Shown here piece by piece: positions 57,269 to 64,000 of a DNA stretch of 64,000 nucleotides. Numbering within the stretch: the stretch's first letter is position 1; every line of letters begins with the position of its first letter. The notes under the pieces were generated by a model. It was not told the origin of the DNA. It did not search any database and saw only the letters and a list, made by a program, of their open reading frames with translations. The DNA is from Halorubrum sp. 2020YC2. GTDB taxonomy: Archaea > Halobacteriota > Halobacteria > Halobacteriales > Haloferacaceae. A program made the position numbers and the translations under genes. The stretch covers positions 2,790,001-2,854,000 of the forward strand of contig NZ_CP076019.1 in assembly GCF_018623055.1 (NCBI RefSeq), given 5' to 3'.

Positions 57269-60202
57269 ATGTCAATGCAAACACCGAAAGTGCTCGGCGG
57301 GATCGACTTCGGACTCATGGACCCGGAGACGTACCGGGACATGTCCGCGACGAAGGTGATCACGGCCGACACGTACGACGACGACGGCTATCCGATCGAC
57401 ATGGGGCTGATGGACCCGCGGCTGGGCGTCATCGACCCCGGACTTGAGTGCCGGACCTGCGGCTCGCACTCCGGCTCCTGTAACGGCCACTTCGGCCACA
57501 TCGAGCTGGCGGCGCCCGTCATCCACGTGGGCTTCACGAAGCTCATCCGGCGGCTGCTCCGCTCGACGTGCCGCGAGTGCGGCCGGCTCGCCTTGGACGA
57601 CGCGCAGCGCGACGAGTTCCGCGACCGCTACGAGCGGGCGAAGGAGCTGGGCGACGACGAGCACGACGTGTTGAAAGCCGCCGTCCGGCAGGCCCGCAAG
57701 GCGTCCACCTGCCCGTTCTGCGGCGAGCCGCAGGCGGACATCAAACACGAGAAGCCGACCACCTACTACGAGGTCCAGGACGTGCTCTCGGGCGACTACT
57801 CCGAGCGCATCGCGGCCGCGATGCAGCCCGACGAGGAGGAGGACGACCCGGGCACCTCGCCGCAGGAGCTCGCGGAGAAGACGGACATCGCCGTAGACCG
57901 GATCAACGAGATCATGGCCGGCGAGTTCCGCCCGCGCAAGGAGGACCGCCGCGCCATCGAGACGGCGCTCGACGTCGACCTCACCGAGGAGGACATGAAC
58001 AAGCTGATGCCCTCGGACATCCGCGACTGGTTCGAGAACATCCCGGACGAGGACCTCGAGGTGCTCGGCATCGACTCCGAGCACTCCCGTCCGGAGTGGA
58101 TGATCCTGACGGTGCTGCCGGTCCCGCCGGTCACCACCCGACCCTCCATCACGCTCGACAACGGCCAGCGCTCTGAGGACGACCTCACGCACAAGCTGGT
58201 CGACATCATCCGGATCAACCAGCGGTTCATGGAGAACCGCGAGGCGGGCGCCCCGCAGCTTATCATCGAGGACCTCTGGGAGCTGCTCCAGTACCACGTC
58301 ACCACGTTCGTCGACAACGAGATCAGCGGGACGCCGCCGGCGCGACACCGCTCCGGCCGCCCCCTCAAGACCCTCAGCCAGCGGCTGAAGGGCAAGGAGG
58401 GCCGCTTCCGCGGCTCGCTGTCGGGGAAGCGCGTCAACTTCTCCGCCCGGACCGTCATCTCGCCGGACCCGACCCTCTCGCTGAACGAGGTCGGCGTCCC
58501 GGACCGCGTCGCCAGGGAGATGACCCAGACGCTCAACGTCACCGAACGCAACGTCGAGGAGGCGCGTCAGTACGTCCGGAACGGGCCGGAGGCCCACCCC
58601 GGCGCGAACTACGTGCGCCGCCCCGACGGTCGCCGGCTGAAGGTGACCGAGAAGAACTGCGAGGAGCTGGCCGAGAAGGTCGAGGCCGACTGGGAGGTCA
58701 ACCGCCACCTCGTCGACGGCGACATCGTGATCTTCAACCGGCAGCCCTCGCTGCACCGGATGTCCATCATGGCCCACGAGGTCGTGGTGATGCCGTACAA
58801 GACGTTCCGGCTCAACACCGTCGTCTGTCCGCCGTACAACGCCGACTTCGACGGCGACGAGATGAACATGCACGCGCTACAGAACGAGGAGGCCCGCGCC
58901 GAGGCCCGCGTTCTCATGCGCGTGCAAGAGCAGATCCTCTCGCCCCGCTTCGGCGGGAACATCATCGGCGCGATTCAGGACCACATCTCCGGGACCTACC
59001 TGCTCACCCACTCGAACCCCGAGTTCACCGAGACGCAGGCGCTCGACCTCCTGCGCGCGACGCGCGTGGACGAGCTGCCCGAGGCCGACGGCGTCGACGA
59101 CGACGGCCGCGAGTTCTGGACCGGTCGGACCCTGTTCTCCGAGCTGCTCCCGGACGACCTCGACCTCTCCTTTACCTCCTCTGCCGGCGACAGCGTCGTC
59201 ATCGAGCACGGCCAGCTGATCGAGGGGACCATCGACGAGGACGCGGTCGGCGCGTTCGGCGGCGAGGTCGTTGACACGCTCACGAAGGAGTACGGCGAGA
59301 CGCGCTCGCGCGTGTTCATCAACGAGATCGCGTCGCTGGCCATGCGCGCGATCATGAACTTCGGGTTCTCGATCGGGATCGACGACGAGTCGATCCCGCC
59401 GGAGGCCGAAGAGCAGGTCGACGAGGCGATCGAGAGCGCCTACGACCGCGTTCAGGAGCTCATCGCGACGTACGAGGCCGGCGAGCTGGAGTCGCTGCCG
59501 GGTCGCGGCGTCGACGAGACGCTGGAGATGAAGATCATGCAGACGCTCGGGAAGGCCCGCGACTCGGCCGGGGAGATCGCCGACCAGCACTTCGGCGACG
59601 ACAACCCGGCGGTCGTGATGGCCCGCTCGGGCGCGCGTGGCTCGATGCTGAACCTGACACAGATGGCCGGCTCGGTCGGCCAGCAGGCGGTCCGCGGCGA
59701 GCGGATCAACCGCGGCTACGAGGACCGGACGCTCTCGCACTACCGACCGAACGACCTCTCCTCGGAGGCGCACGGCTTCGTGGAGAACTCCTACCGCGGC
59801 GGGCTCACGCCCGAGGAGTTCTTCTTCCACGCGATGGGCGGCCGCGAGGGGCTGGTCGACACGGCGGTCCGGACCTCCAAGTCCGGCTACCTCCAGCGCC
59901 GGCTCATCAACGCGCTCTCGGAGCTGGAAGCGCAGTACGACGGCACGGTCCGGGACACCTCGGGCCGCATCGTCCAGTTCGAGTTCGGCGAGGACGGCAC
60001 CTCGCCGGTGAAGGTCTCCTCCGGCGAGGAGGACGGCATCGACGTCGACGGTATCGTCGACCGCGTCGTCGACGCCGAGTTCGCCTCCGACGAGGAGAAA
60101 GAGCGGTTCCTCGGCGAGCGCGAGCCGCCGACGAACCTCTCGGAGCACGCCGGGCCGGGCCTGAACAAGGCCGCGGAACTGGAGGTGGAGTCGGATGACT
60201 GA
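57269..60202 (+). CDS. rpoA1: DNA-directed RNA polymerase subunit A'
   Basis: Large catalytic subunit, 977 aa. A zinc-binding site [17 protein letters not shown] and a second CRECG...CPFCG lie near the N-terminus. The catalytic [12 protein letters not shown] holds Mg2+; the bridge-helix region is [17 protein letters not shown]. The region around residues 180-230 carries an acidic insert ([24 protein letters not shown]) also seen in halophiles. No intein. It overlaps rpoA'' by 8 bases, so the two halves are co-translated. Confidence 0.96.
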   Translation: MSMQTPKVLGGIDFGLMDPETYRDMSATKVITADTYDDDGYPIDMGLMDPRLGVIDPGLECRTCGSHSGSCNGHFGHIELAAPVIHVGFTKLIRRLLRSTCRECGRLALDDAQRDEFRDRYERAKELGDDEHDVLKAAVRQARKASTCPFCGEPQADIKHEKPTTYYEVQDVLSGDYSERIAAAMQPDEEEDDPGTSPQELAEKTDIAVDRINEIMAGEFRPRKEDRRAIETALDVDLTEEDMNKLMPSDIRDWFENIPDEDLEVLGIDSEHSRPEWMILTVLPVPPVTTRPSITLDNGQRSEDDLTHKLVDIIRINQRFMENREAGAPQLIIEDLWELLQYHVTTFVDNEISGTPPARHRSGRPLKTLSQRLKGKEGRFRGSLSGKRVNFSARTVISPDPTLSLNEVGVPDRVAREMTQTLNVTERNVEEARQYVRNGPEAHPGANYVRRPDGRRLKVTEKNCEELAEKVEADWEVNRHLVDGDIVIFNRQPSLHRMSIMAHEVVVMPYKTFRLNTVVCPPYNADFDGDEMNMHALQNEEARAEARVLMRVQEQILSPRFGGNIIGAIQDHISGTYLLTHSNPEFTETQALDLLRATRVDELPEADGVDDDGREFWTGRTLFSELLPDDLDLSFTSSAGDSVVIEHGQLIEGTIDEDAVGAFGGEVVDTLTKEYGETRSRVFINEIASLAMRAIMNFGFSIGIDDESIPPEAEEQVDEAIESAYDRVQELIATYEAGELESLPGRGVDETLEMKIMQTLGKARDSAGEIADQHFGDDNPAVVMARSGARGSMLNLTQMAGSVGQQAVRGERINRGYEDRTLSHYRPNDLSSEAHGFVENSYRGGLTPEEFFFHAMGGREGLVDTAVRTSKSGYLQRRLINALSELEAQYDGTVRDTSGRIVQFEFGEDGTSPVKVSSGEEDGIDVDGIVDRVVDAEFASDEEKERFLGEREPPTNLSEHAGPGLNKAAELEVESDD

Positions 60203-61409
60203 GTACGACCACGTCACCGAGGACATGGAGGCGGTCGTGGAGGCGACGGAGCTCCCCCGCCGGCTCAAGACGAAGGTGTATGAGGCGATAGACCGCAAGG
60301 CCGACGAGGCCGGTGCGGTCTCCATCGAGCAGGCGACCGACATCGTCGACGGCGTCGTGAACCGCTACGAGAAGACGCGAGTCGACCCACTCGATCCGGT
60401 CGGGACGGTCTCGGCGCAGTCGATCGGCGAGCCCGGGACGCAGATGACGATGAACACGTTCCACTACGCCGGCGTCGCAGAAATCGACGTCACGCAGGGG
60501 CTCCCCCGGCTCATCGAGCTGGTGGACGCCCGGAAGACGCCGGACACGCCGATGATGACTGTCCACCTCGACGGGGAGTACGCGACCGACCGCGAGAAGG
60601 CCCACGAGGTCGTCTGGTCGATCGAGGCGACGCGCATCCTTGCGCTCGGAGACGTGTCCACGAACGTCGCGGACATGCTGGTCCGGATCGACTTGAACGA
60701 CGACACGCTGTTGGAGCGGTGGCCGACCCACTCCGACCCCACGGAGGTCGCTGAGATCATCGCCGAGACGATCGAGGATTCGCTGGGCGTCGACGCCCGG
60801 CAGGCCGGTACCGTGATCGAGTTCGGTCCCAACGAGCCGAGCTACCGCGAGCTGCTCCAGCTCGTCGAGCGGCTCCGGGAGATCGTGTTCAAGGGGATAG
60901 AAGAGATCGAGCGCGTCGTCATCCGCAAAGAGGAGATCGACGGCGACGAGGAGTTCGTCCTCTACACCGAGGGGTCGGCCTTTGGCGACACCCTCGCGAT
61001 CGAGGGCGTCGACGCCTCGCGGACGACGTGTAACAACATCCACGAGATCTACCGCAACCTCGGCGTCGAGGCGGCCCGCGAGACGATCATCGACGAGACG
61101 AAGAACACGCTCGAAGAGCAGGGCCTCGACGACGTGAACGTCCGCCACCTCATGCTCGTCGCCGACATCATGACGAACAACGGCGAGATCGAGTCCATCG
61201 GCCGGCACGGCATCTCCGGCAACAAGGACTCGGTGCTCGCGCGCGCGGCGTTCGAGGTGACGGTCAACCACCTGCTCGACGCCGCGATCCACGGCGAGTA
61301 CGACGAGCTGGACGGCGTCATCGAGAACGTCATCGCCGGCAAGCCCATCTCGATGGGGACCGGCGACGTCGACCTCCGGATGGGGTCGCGCGTCGTGAGC
61401 GACGACTGA
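60195..61409 (+). CDS. rpoA2: DNA-directed RNA polymerase subunit A''
   Basis: C-terminal part of the largest subunit, 404 aa. It contains the trigger loop/jaw region: [20 protein letters not shown] and [17 protein letters not shown], then [19 protein letters not shown] and the final [16 protein letters not shown]. Its stop overlaps the nusA ATG (TGATG). Confidence 0.96.
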   Translation: MTEYDHVTEDMEAVVEATELPRRLKTKVYEAIDRKADEAGAVSIEQATDIVDGVVNRYEKTRVDPLDPVGTVSAQSIGEPGTQMTMNTFHYAGVAEIDVTQGLPRLIELVDARKTPDTPMMTVHLDGEYATDREKAHEVVWSIEATRILALGDVSTNVADMLVRIDLNDDTLLERWPTHSDPTEVAEIIAETIEDSLGVDARQAGTVIEFGPNEPSYRELLQLVERLREIVFKGIEEIERVVIRKEEIDGDEEFVLYTEGSAFGDTLAIEGVDASRTTCNNIHEIYRNLGVEAARETIIDETKNTLEEQGLDDVNVRHLMLVADIMTNNGEIESIGRHGISGNKDSVLARAAFEVTVNHLLDAAIHGEYDELDGVIENVIAGKPISMGTGDVDLRMGSRVVSDD

Positions 61410-61828
61410 TGCGCGTCGAGCTCTCCGACGAGGCGCGGCGCTACATCGGTCGGTTCGACGAGCTGACCGGGGTCACGCCGACCGACTGCCTCGTGGAGAG
61501 CGACCGGCTCGTGTTCGTCGTCCCGGCCGGCGAGATGGCGGCCGCGATCGGGCAGGGCGGCGAGACGGTCGCGGAGGCCGAACGCAGGCTCGCGAAGTCG
61601 ATCGAACTGGTCGAGGACGCCGACACCGCCGAGGCGTTCGTCGCGAGCGCGCTCGCGCCCGCGGCCGTCAACGCCGTCACCATCTCGGAGCAGAACGACC
61701 GGGTGGCGTACGTCGAGGTGCCCGAGGCGGACCGCGGCGTCGCCATCGGCGCGGACGGCGCGAACATCGAGACCGCGCGCCGGCTCGCGGAGCGGCACTA
61801 CGACGTCGACGACGTTCAGCTGACCTGA
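61409..61828 (+). CDS. nusA: NusA-like transcription elongation/termination factor
   Basis: Archaeal NusA of 139 aa made of two KH domains, without the bacterial N-terminal polymerase-binding domain. The KH loops show AIGQGGETVAEAE and AIGADGANIETARRLA (GxxG). It binds RNA and stays linked to the polymerase and ribosomal-protein genes, as in most archaea. ATG 61409 overlaps the rpoA'' stop. Confidence 0.93.
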   Translation: MRVELSDEARRYIGRFDELTGVTPTDCLVESDRLVFVVPAGEMAAAIGQGGETVAEAERRLAKSIELVEDADTAEAFVASALAPAAVNAVTISEQNDRVAYVEVPEADRGVAIGADGANIETARRLAERHYDVDDVQLT

Positions 61829-61932
61829 CGAGGCGGGCGTCGCTTCGACCCGGCCGCGTGAACCGCGGAAACGACGACGTTTCGCGGCGGCTTATCGGCT
61901 CAGCGCCTTTTTGCGGTCGTCGTTTCATCACC

Positions 61933-61986
61933 GAAACGCCCTCAGATCTCCCAAGCGGTACCTCTCGACGGATCTGAGGGCGTTTC
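61933..61986. promoter_or_regulatory. 16-bp perfect inverted repeat between nusA and rpsL
   Basis: GAAACGCCCTCAGATC (61933-61948) is exactly complementary to 61971-61986, with a 22-base loop. No T-run follows, so a simple terminator is doubtful. It lies about 20 bases before the rpsL TATA-like box (GCTTAAGTA, 62004-62012). It could be a protein operator, an mRNA hairpin in read-through transcripts, or a processing site. Shorter GAAACG/CGTTTC pairs also lie in the same gap (61866-61935). Confidence 0.6.
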
Positions 61987-62037
61987 ACGGCGGAGAAAGA
62001 CGACGCTTAAGTAGCTCCGTTCGGAAGTAGACGTACG

Positions 62038-62466
62038 ATGGCGAACGGCAAGTACGCGGCCCGTAAGCTCAAAAAGGACCGGCAGAAGCGCCGCTGGTCC
62101 GACTCCGAGTACGCTCGGCGCGAGCGCGGGCTCAAAAAGAAGTCCGACCCCCTGGAGGGTGCCCCGCAGGCGCGCGGCATCGTCCTCGAAAAGGTCGGCA
62201 TCGAGGCAAAGCAGCCGAACTCGGCGATCCGAAAGTGCGTTCGGGTTCAGCTTATCAAAAACGGGAAGCAGGTCACCGCGTTCTGTCCCGGCGACGGCGC
62301 GATCTCGTTCATCGACGAGCACGACGAGGTCACGATCGCCGGGATCGGCGGCGCGAAGGGTCGCGCGATGGGCGACCTCTCCGGCGTCAACTACAAGGTC
62401 GAGAAGGTCAACGGCGTGTCGATGATCGAACTGGTTCGCGGTAACGCGGAGAAGCCGGTCAGATGA
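62038..62466 (+). CDS. rpsL: 30S ribosomal protein S12
   Basis: Decoding-centre protein uS12, 142 aa. [21 protein letters not shown] is followed by [20 protein letters not shown], with PNSA and the conserved Lys that give streptomycin resistance when changed. The family's archaeal N-terminal extension ([18 protein letters not shown]) is present. A TATA-like box lies about 27-30 bases upstream, giving its own promoter after nusA. Its stop overlaps rpsG (ATGA). Confidence 0.96.
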   Translation: MANGKYAARKLKKDRQKRRWSDSEYARRERGLKKKSDPLEGAPQARGIVLEKVGIEAKQPNSAIRKCVRVQLIKNGKQVTAFCPGDGAISFIDEHDEVTIAGIGGAKGRAMGDLSGVNYKVEKVNGVSMIELVRGNAEKPVR

Positions 62467-63116
62467 GCGGCGAGGAGACCGAGGCGCCGTCCGAGGAGGA
62501 CGTCGCCGCCGAAGAGCCGGATCCGGACGCGCCCGCGTCCAGCGAGGCCGCCAACGAGAACGCCAAGCTGTTCGACGTCTGGGACGTCACCGAGATCGCC
62601 TACGAGGACCCCTCGACGAAGCGCTACATGACCGTGACGCCCATCGCGCACACGATGGGTCGCCACGCGTCTAAGCAGTTCAAGAAGTCCGAAATCTCGC
62701 TGGTCGAGCGCCTCATCAACCGTCTGATGCAGACGGACGAGAACACGGGCAAGAAACAGCAGGCGACGCGGATCGTTCGCGACGCCTTCGACATCGTCCA
62801 CGAGCGGACCGAAGAGAACCCGGCCCAGATCCTCGTGACGGCCGTCGAGAACGCCGCGCCCCGAGAGGAGACGGTCCGCCTGAAGTACGGCGGCATCTCC
62901 GTCCCGAAGGCGGTCGATGTCGCGCCCCAGCGCCGCGTCGATCAGGCGCTGCTTTTCATCTCCGACGCCGTCGCCAGCGCGACGTACAAGTCGACGACCT
63001 CGGCCGCCGAGGCGCTCGCGAACGAGCTCACCACGGCCGCGGACTACGACGCCGAGCGCTCGTACTCCATCTCGCAGAAGGAGGAGCGCGAGCGCGTCGC
63101 CGCCGCGGCCCGTTAA
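62463..63116 (+). CDS. rpsG: 30S ribosomal protein S7
   Basis: Primary 16S rRNA-binding protein uS7, 217 aa. An acidic halophile-specific start (about 35 aa) precedes the conserved part: [35 protein letters not shown] and the C-terminal [18 protein letters not shown]. In many archaea elongation factor 2 (and Tu) follows; here element D and the aconitase gene follow instead. Confidence 0.95.
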   Translation: MSGEETEAPSEEDVAAEEPDPDAPASSEAANENAKLFDVWDVTEIAYEDPSTKRYMTVTPIAHTMGRHASKQFKKSEISLVERLINRLMQTDENTGKKQQATRIVRDAFDIVHERTEENPAQILVTAVENAAPREETVRLKYGGISVPKAVDVAPQRRVDQALLFISDAVASATYKSTTSAAEALANELTTAADYDAERSYSISQKEERERVAAAAR

Positions 63117-63310
63117 CGCCGGTTCCGACGCCGGACCGACCGGACGCGTTTTCGCGGTTTTCCGTTTTGACTCCACCCGCGCAGCGGTGGCGCTGTTTGG
63201 CGTTGAGGTGTGTGGATCGGCTTGGAGGACCCTCGATCGATACCGGGAGTATGTGTATCAATGCGATTGATCGGTAGTTTATAACTGATTGAGTGGTGTC
63301 GCCGTCGGCT

Positions 63311-63634
63311 GTTTATACGTGATCAACGACGCGGTGAGGATCTCCAAAGCCCCAGCCGCGACGACTCGCGCGGCTTGCTGCGCTCCTCAGTCGCTCGTTC
63401 CACTCGCTCCCTGCGGTGCTTACTGCGCCGGGCTTCGTCTTCGCGGCTGCCCCTTTGAGTCCCACCCGACCACAGCCGCACAGCACCTCACGCCTCCCCA
63501 GCCTCGTCGCTCGCTTCGCTCGCGACTCCCTCGCACCGGCGGTTCGCGCCCTTCGGGCGCTCACCGGGGCGCGCCACCGCCTCATTCATTTATAAGCGAT
63601 TGTCGGCGTCGCTCATGGCTGTTTAAATACTGTA
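63311..63634 (+). repeat. Dispersed structured element, copy D (candidate ncRNA)
   Basis: GTTTATACG at 63311 (another TATA-like TTTATAAC lies at about 63278) precedes TCTCCAAAGCCCCAGCC by about 30 bases. Stem 1 pairs CAGCCGCGACGAC with GTCTTCGCGGCTG (one mismatch). Conserved blocks TGCCCCTTTGAGTCCCAC and CACCTCACGCCTCCCCAGCC follow. A perfect 9-bp hairpin GTCGCTCGC/GCTCGCGAC-like stem and the terminal hairpin (63533-63572, with mismatches) end the core. The right end has CATTTATAAG and TTTAAATACTG as in copy A. It lies between the converging rpsG and aconitase genes. Confidence 0.75.
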
Positions 63635-63781
63635 CCGTTGCGACCGGTCTGTAACACCCACTCCCGCTCTCGTTCACACCGGAATCGACGACACTCCACC
63701 GATCCACACAACCGCCGCTGAAAGAGCGGACACGTCGAAAAATTCGGGAAGCGAATCGCTGAGTCTCGCGGAACAGCGCGC

Positions 63782-64000
63782 TCAGTCGTCGGCCGGCGCC
63801 GCGCCGGAGCCGTCGTCGGCGTGCTGCTGTTTGACCCACGAGAGCTTGCCGCCGGCCGCGAGGATGTCGCGCTCGCGCTCGGAGGCGTCGAGGTCGGCGG
63901 TGAACTCCCACTCGCCGTTGACGCTCACGGTGAACTCCTCCTGCCCGGAGCGGACGCCCGCGGGCACGTCGTCGACGATCTCGAGGTCGTCGCCCTGGTC
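63782..64000 (-). CDS. acn: Aconitate hydratase, C-terminal end (cut by window edge)
   Basis: The last 72 residues of a larger protein, reading from the right edge to TGA 63782. GDDLEIVDDVPAGVRSG and FTVSVNGEWEFTADLDASER followed by ERDILAAGGKLSWVKQQH match the C-terminal swivel domain of haloarchaeal aconitases. It would convert citrate to isocitrate in the citric acid cycle. The start and catalytic domains are outside the window, so the identification rests on the tail only; a 3-isopropylmalate dehydratase-type relative is the alternative. Confidence 0.75.
   Translation of the reverse strand, partial: DQGDDLEIVDDVPAGVRSGQEEFTVSVNGEWEFTADLDASERERDILAAGGKLSWVKQQHADDGSGAAPADD

Noticed and set aside
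57272-60343. Two long minus-strand frames of about 490-530 codons
   Set aside because: Both are antisense to the RNA polymerase A' gene and have no recognisable domain; they arise from third-position GC bias.
63117-63310. Missing elongation factor gene after rpsG as a deletion
   Set aside because: EF-2 is often but not always next to S7 in archaea, and the window ends soon after, so a rearrangement cannot be shown.

Overview
The window is from a haloarchaeon, most likely a Halorubrum-like member of the Halobacteria. The DNA is very GC-rich and the proteins are strongly acidic. The RNA polymerase is archaeal (split B'/B'' and A'/A'', subunit H). There are also a TFB, a doublet histone, an archaeal SepF, MptD and several small gene families found only in haloarchaea. 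Many genes start about 25-30 nt behind a TATA box, so leaderless transcripts are likely.

Layout, left to right. 1-2 kb: a beta-carbonic anhydrase and a host-like C5 DNA methyltransferase. 2-5.9 kb: an AT-richer, probably imported restriction-modification island (a C5 methyltransferase fused to a HhH-GPD glycosylase-like domain, plus two nuclease-like genes), lying on the 3' side of tRNA-Pro. 6-13.4 kb: a helicase, ribosomal protein L10e, NucS, a VapBC pair, SAH hydrolase and a repeat-built secreted protein. 14.2-16 kb: an MTA/SAH deaminase and MptD. 16.1-23.6 kb: a five-gene dipeptide-type ABC importer whose binding protein looks circularly permuted and whose last ATPase carries a frameshift. 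23.6-35 kb: haloarchaeal conserved genes, a GTPBP1-like GTPase, a CARF-type regulator, TFB, a MinD-like protein with a damaged P-loop, and a second permuted binding protein coupled to a PAP2 protein. 35-47 kb: a DsbA-family protein, ThiD, a ZIP transporter, MutS, SepF, an Azf-like dehydrogenase and a CPA antiporter with an RCK domain. 47.8-52.7 kb: tRNA-Arg, an RPA-like protein, a histone followed directly by a histone-deacetylase-family gene, and a TnpB-only insertion sequence. 53.2-63.1 kb: two tRNA-Asp genes and the RNA polymerase-NusA-S12-S7 cluster. The right edge cuts the aconitase gene.

The main unexplained structure is between the genes. Four copies (A-D) of a 270-540 bp element occur, all in the same orientation. 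Each starts at a TATA-like box and contains two long hairpins whose stems differ between copies but still pair (covariation). This points to a structured RNA or a selected palindromic element that I cannot match to anything I know. A second kind of structure lies downstream of all three tRNA loci: copies of the tRNA 3' end, each followed by its own inverted copy, forming chains of hairpins. Other leads are the methyltransferase-glycosylase fusion, the two circularly permuted binding proteins, and a 16-bp perfect inverted repeat between nusA and rpsL.
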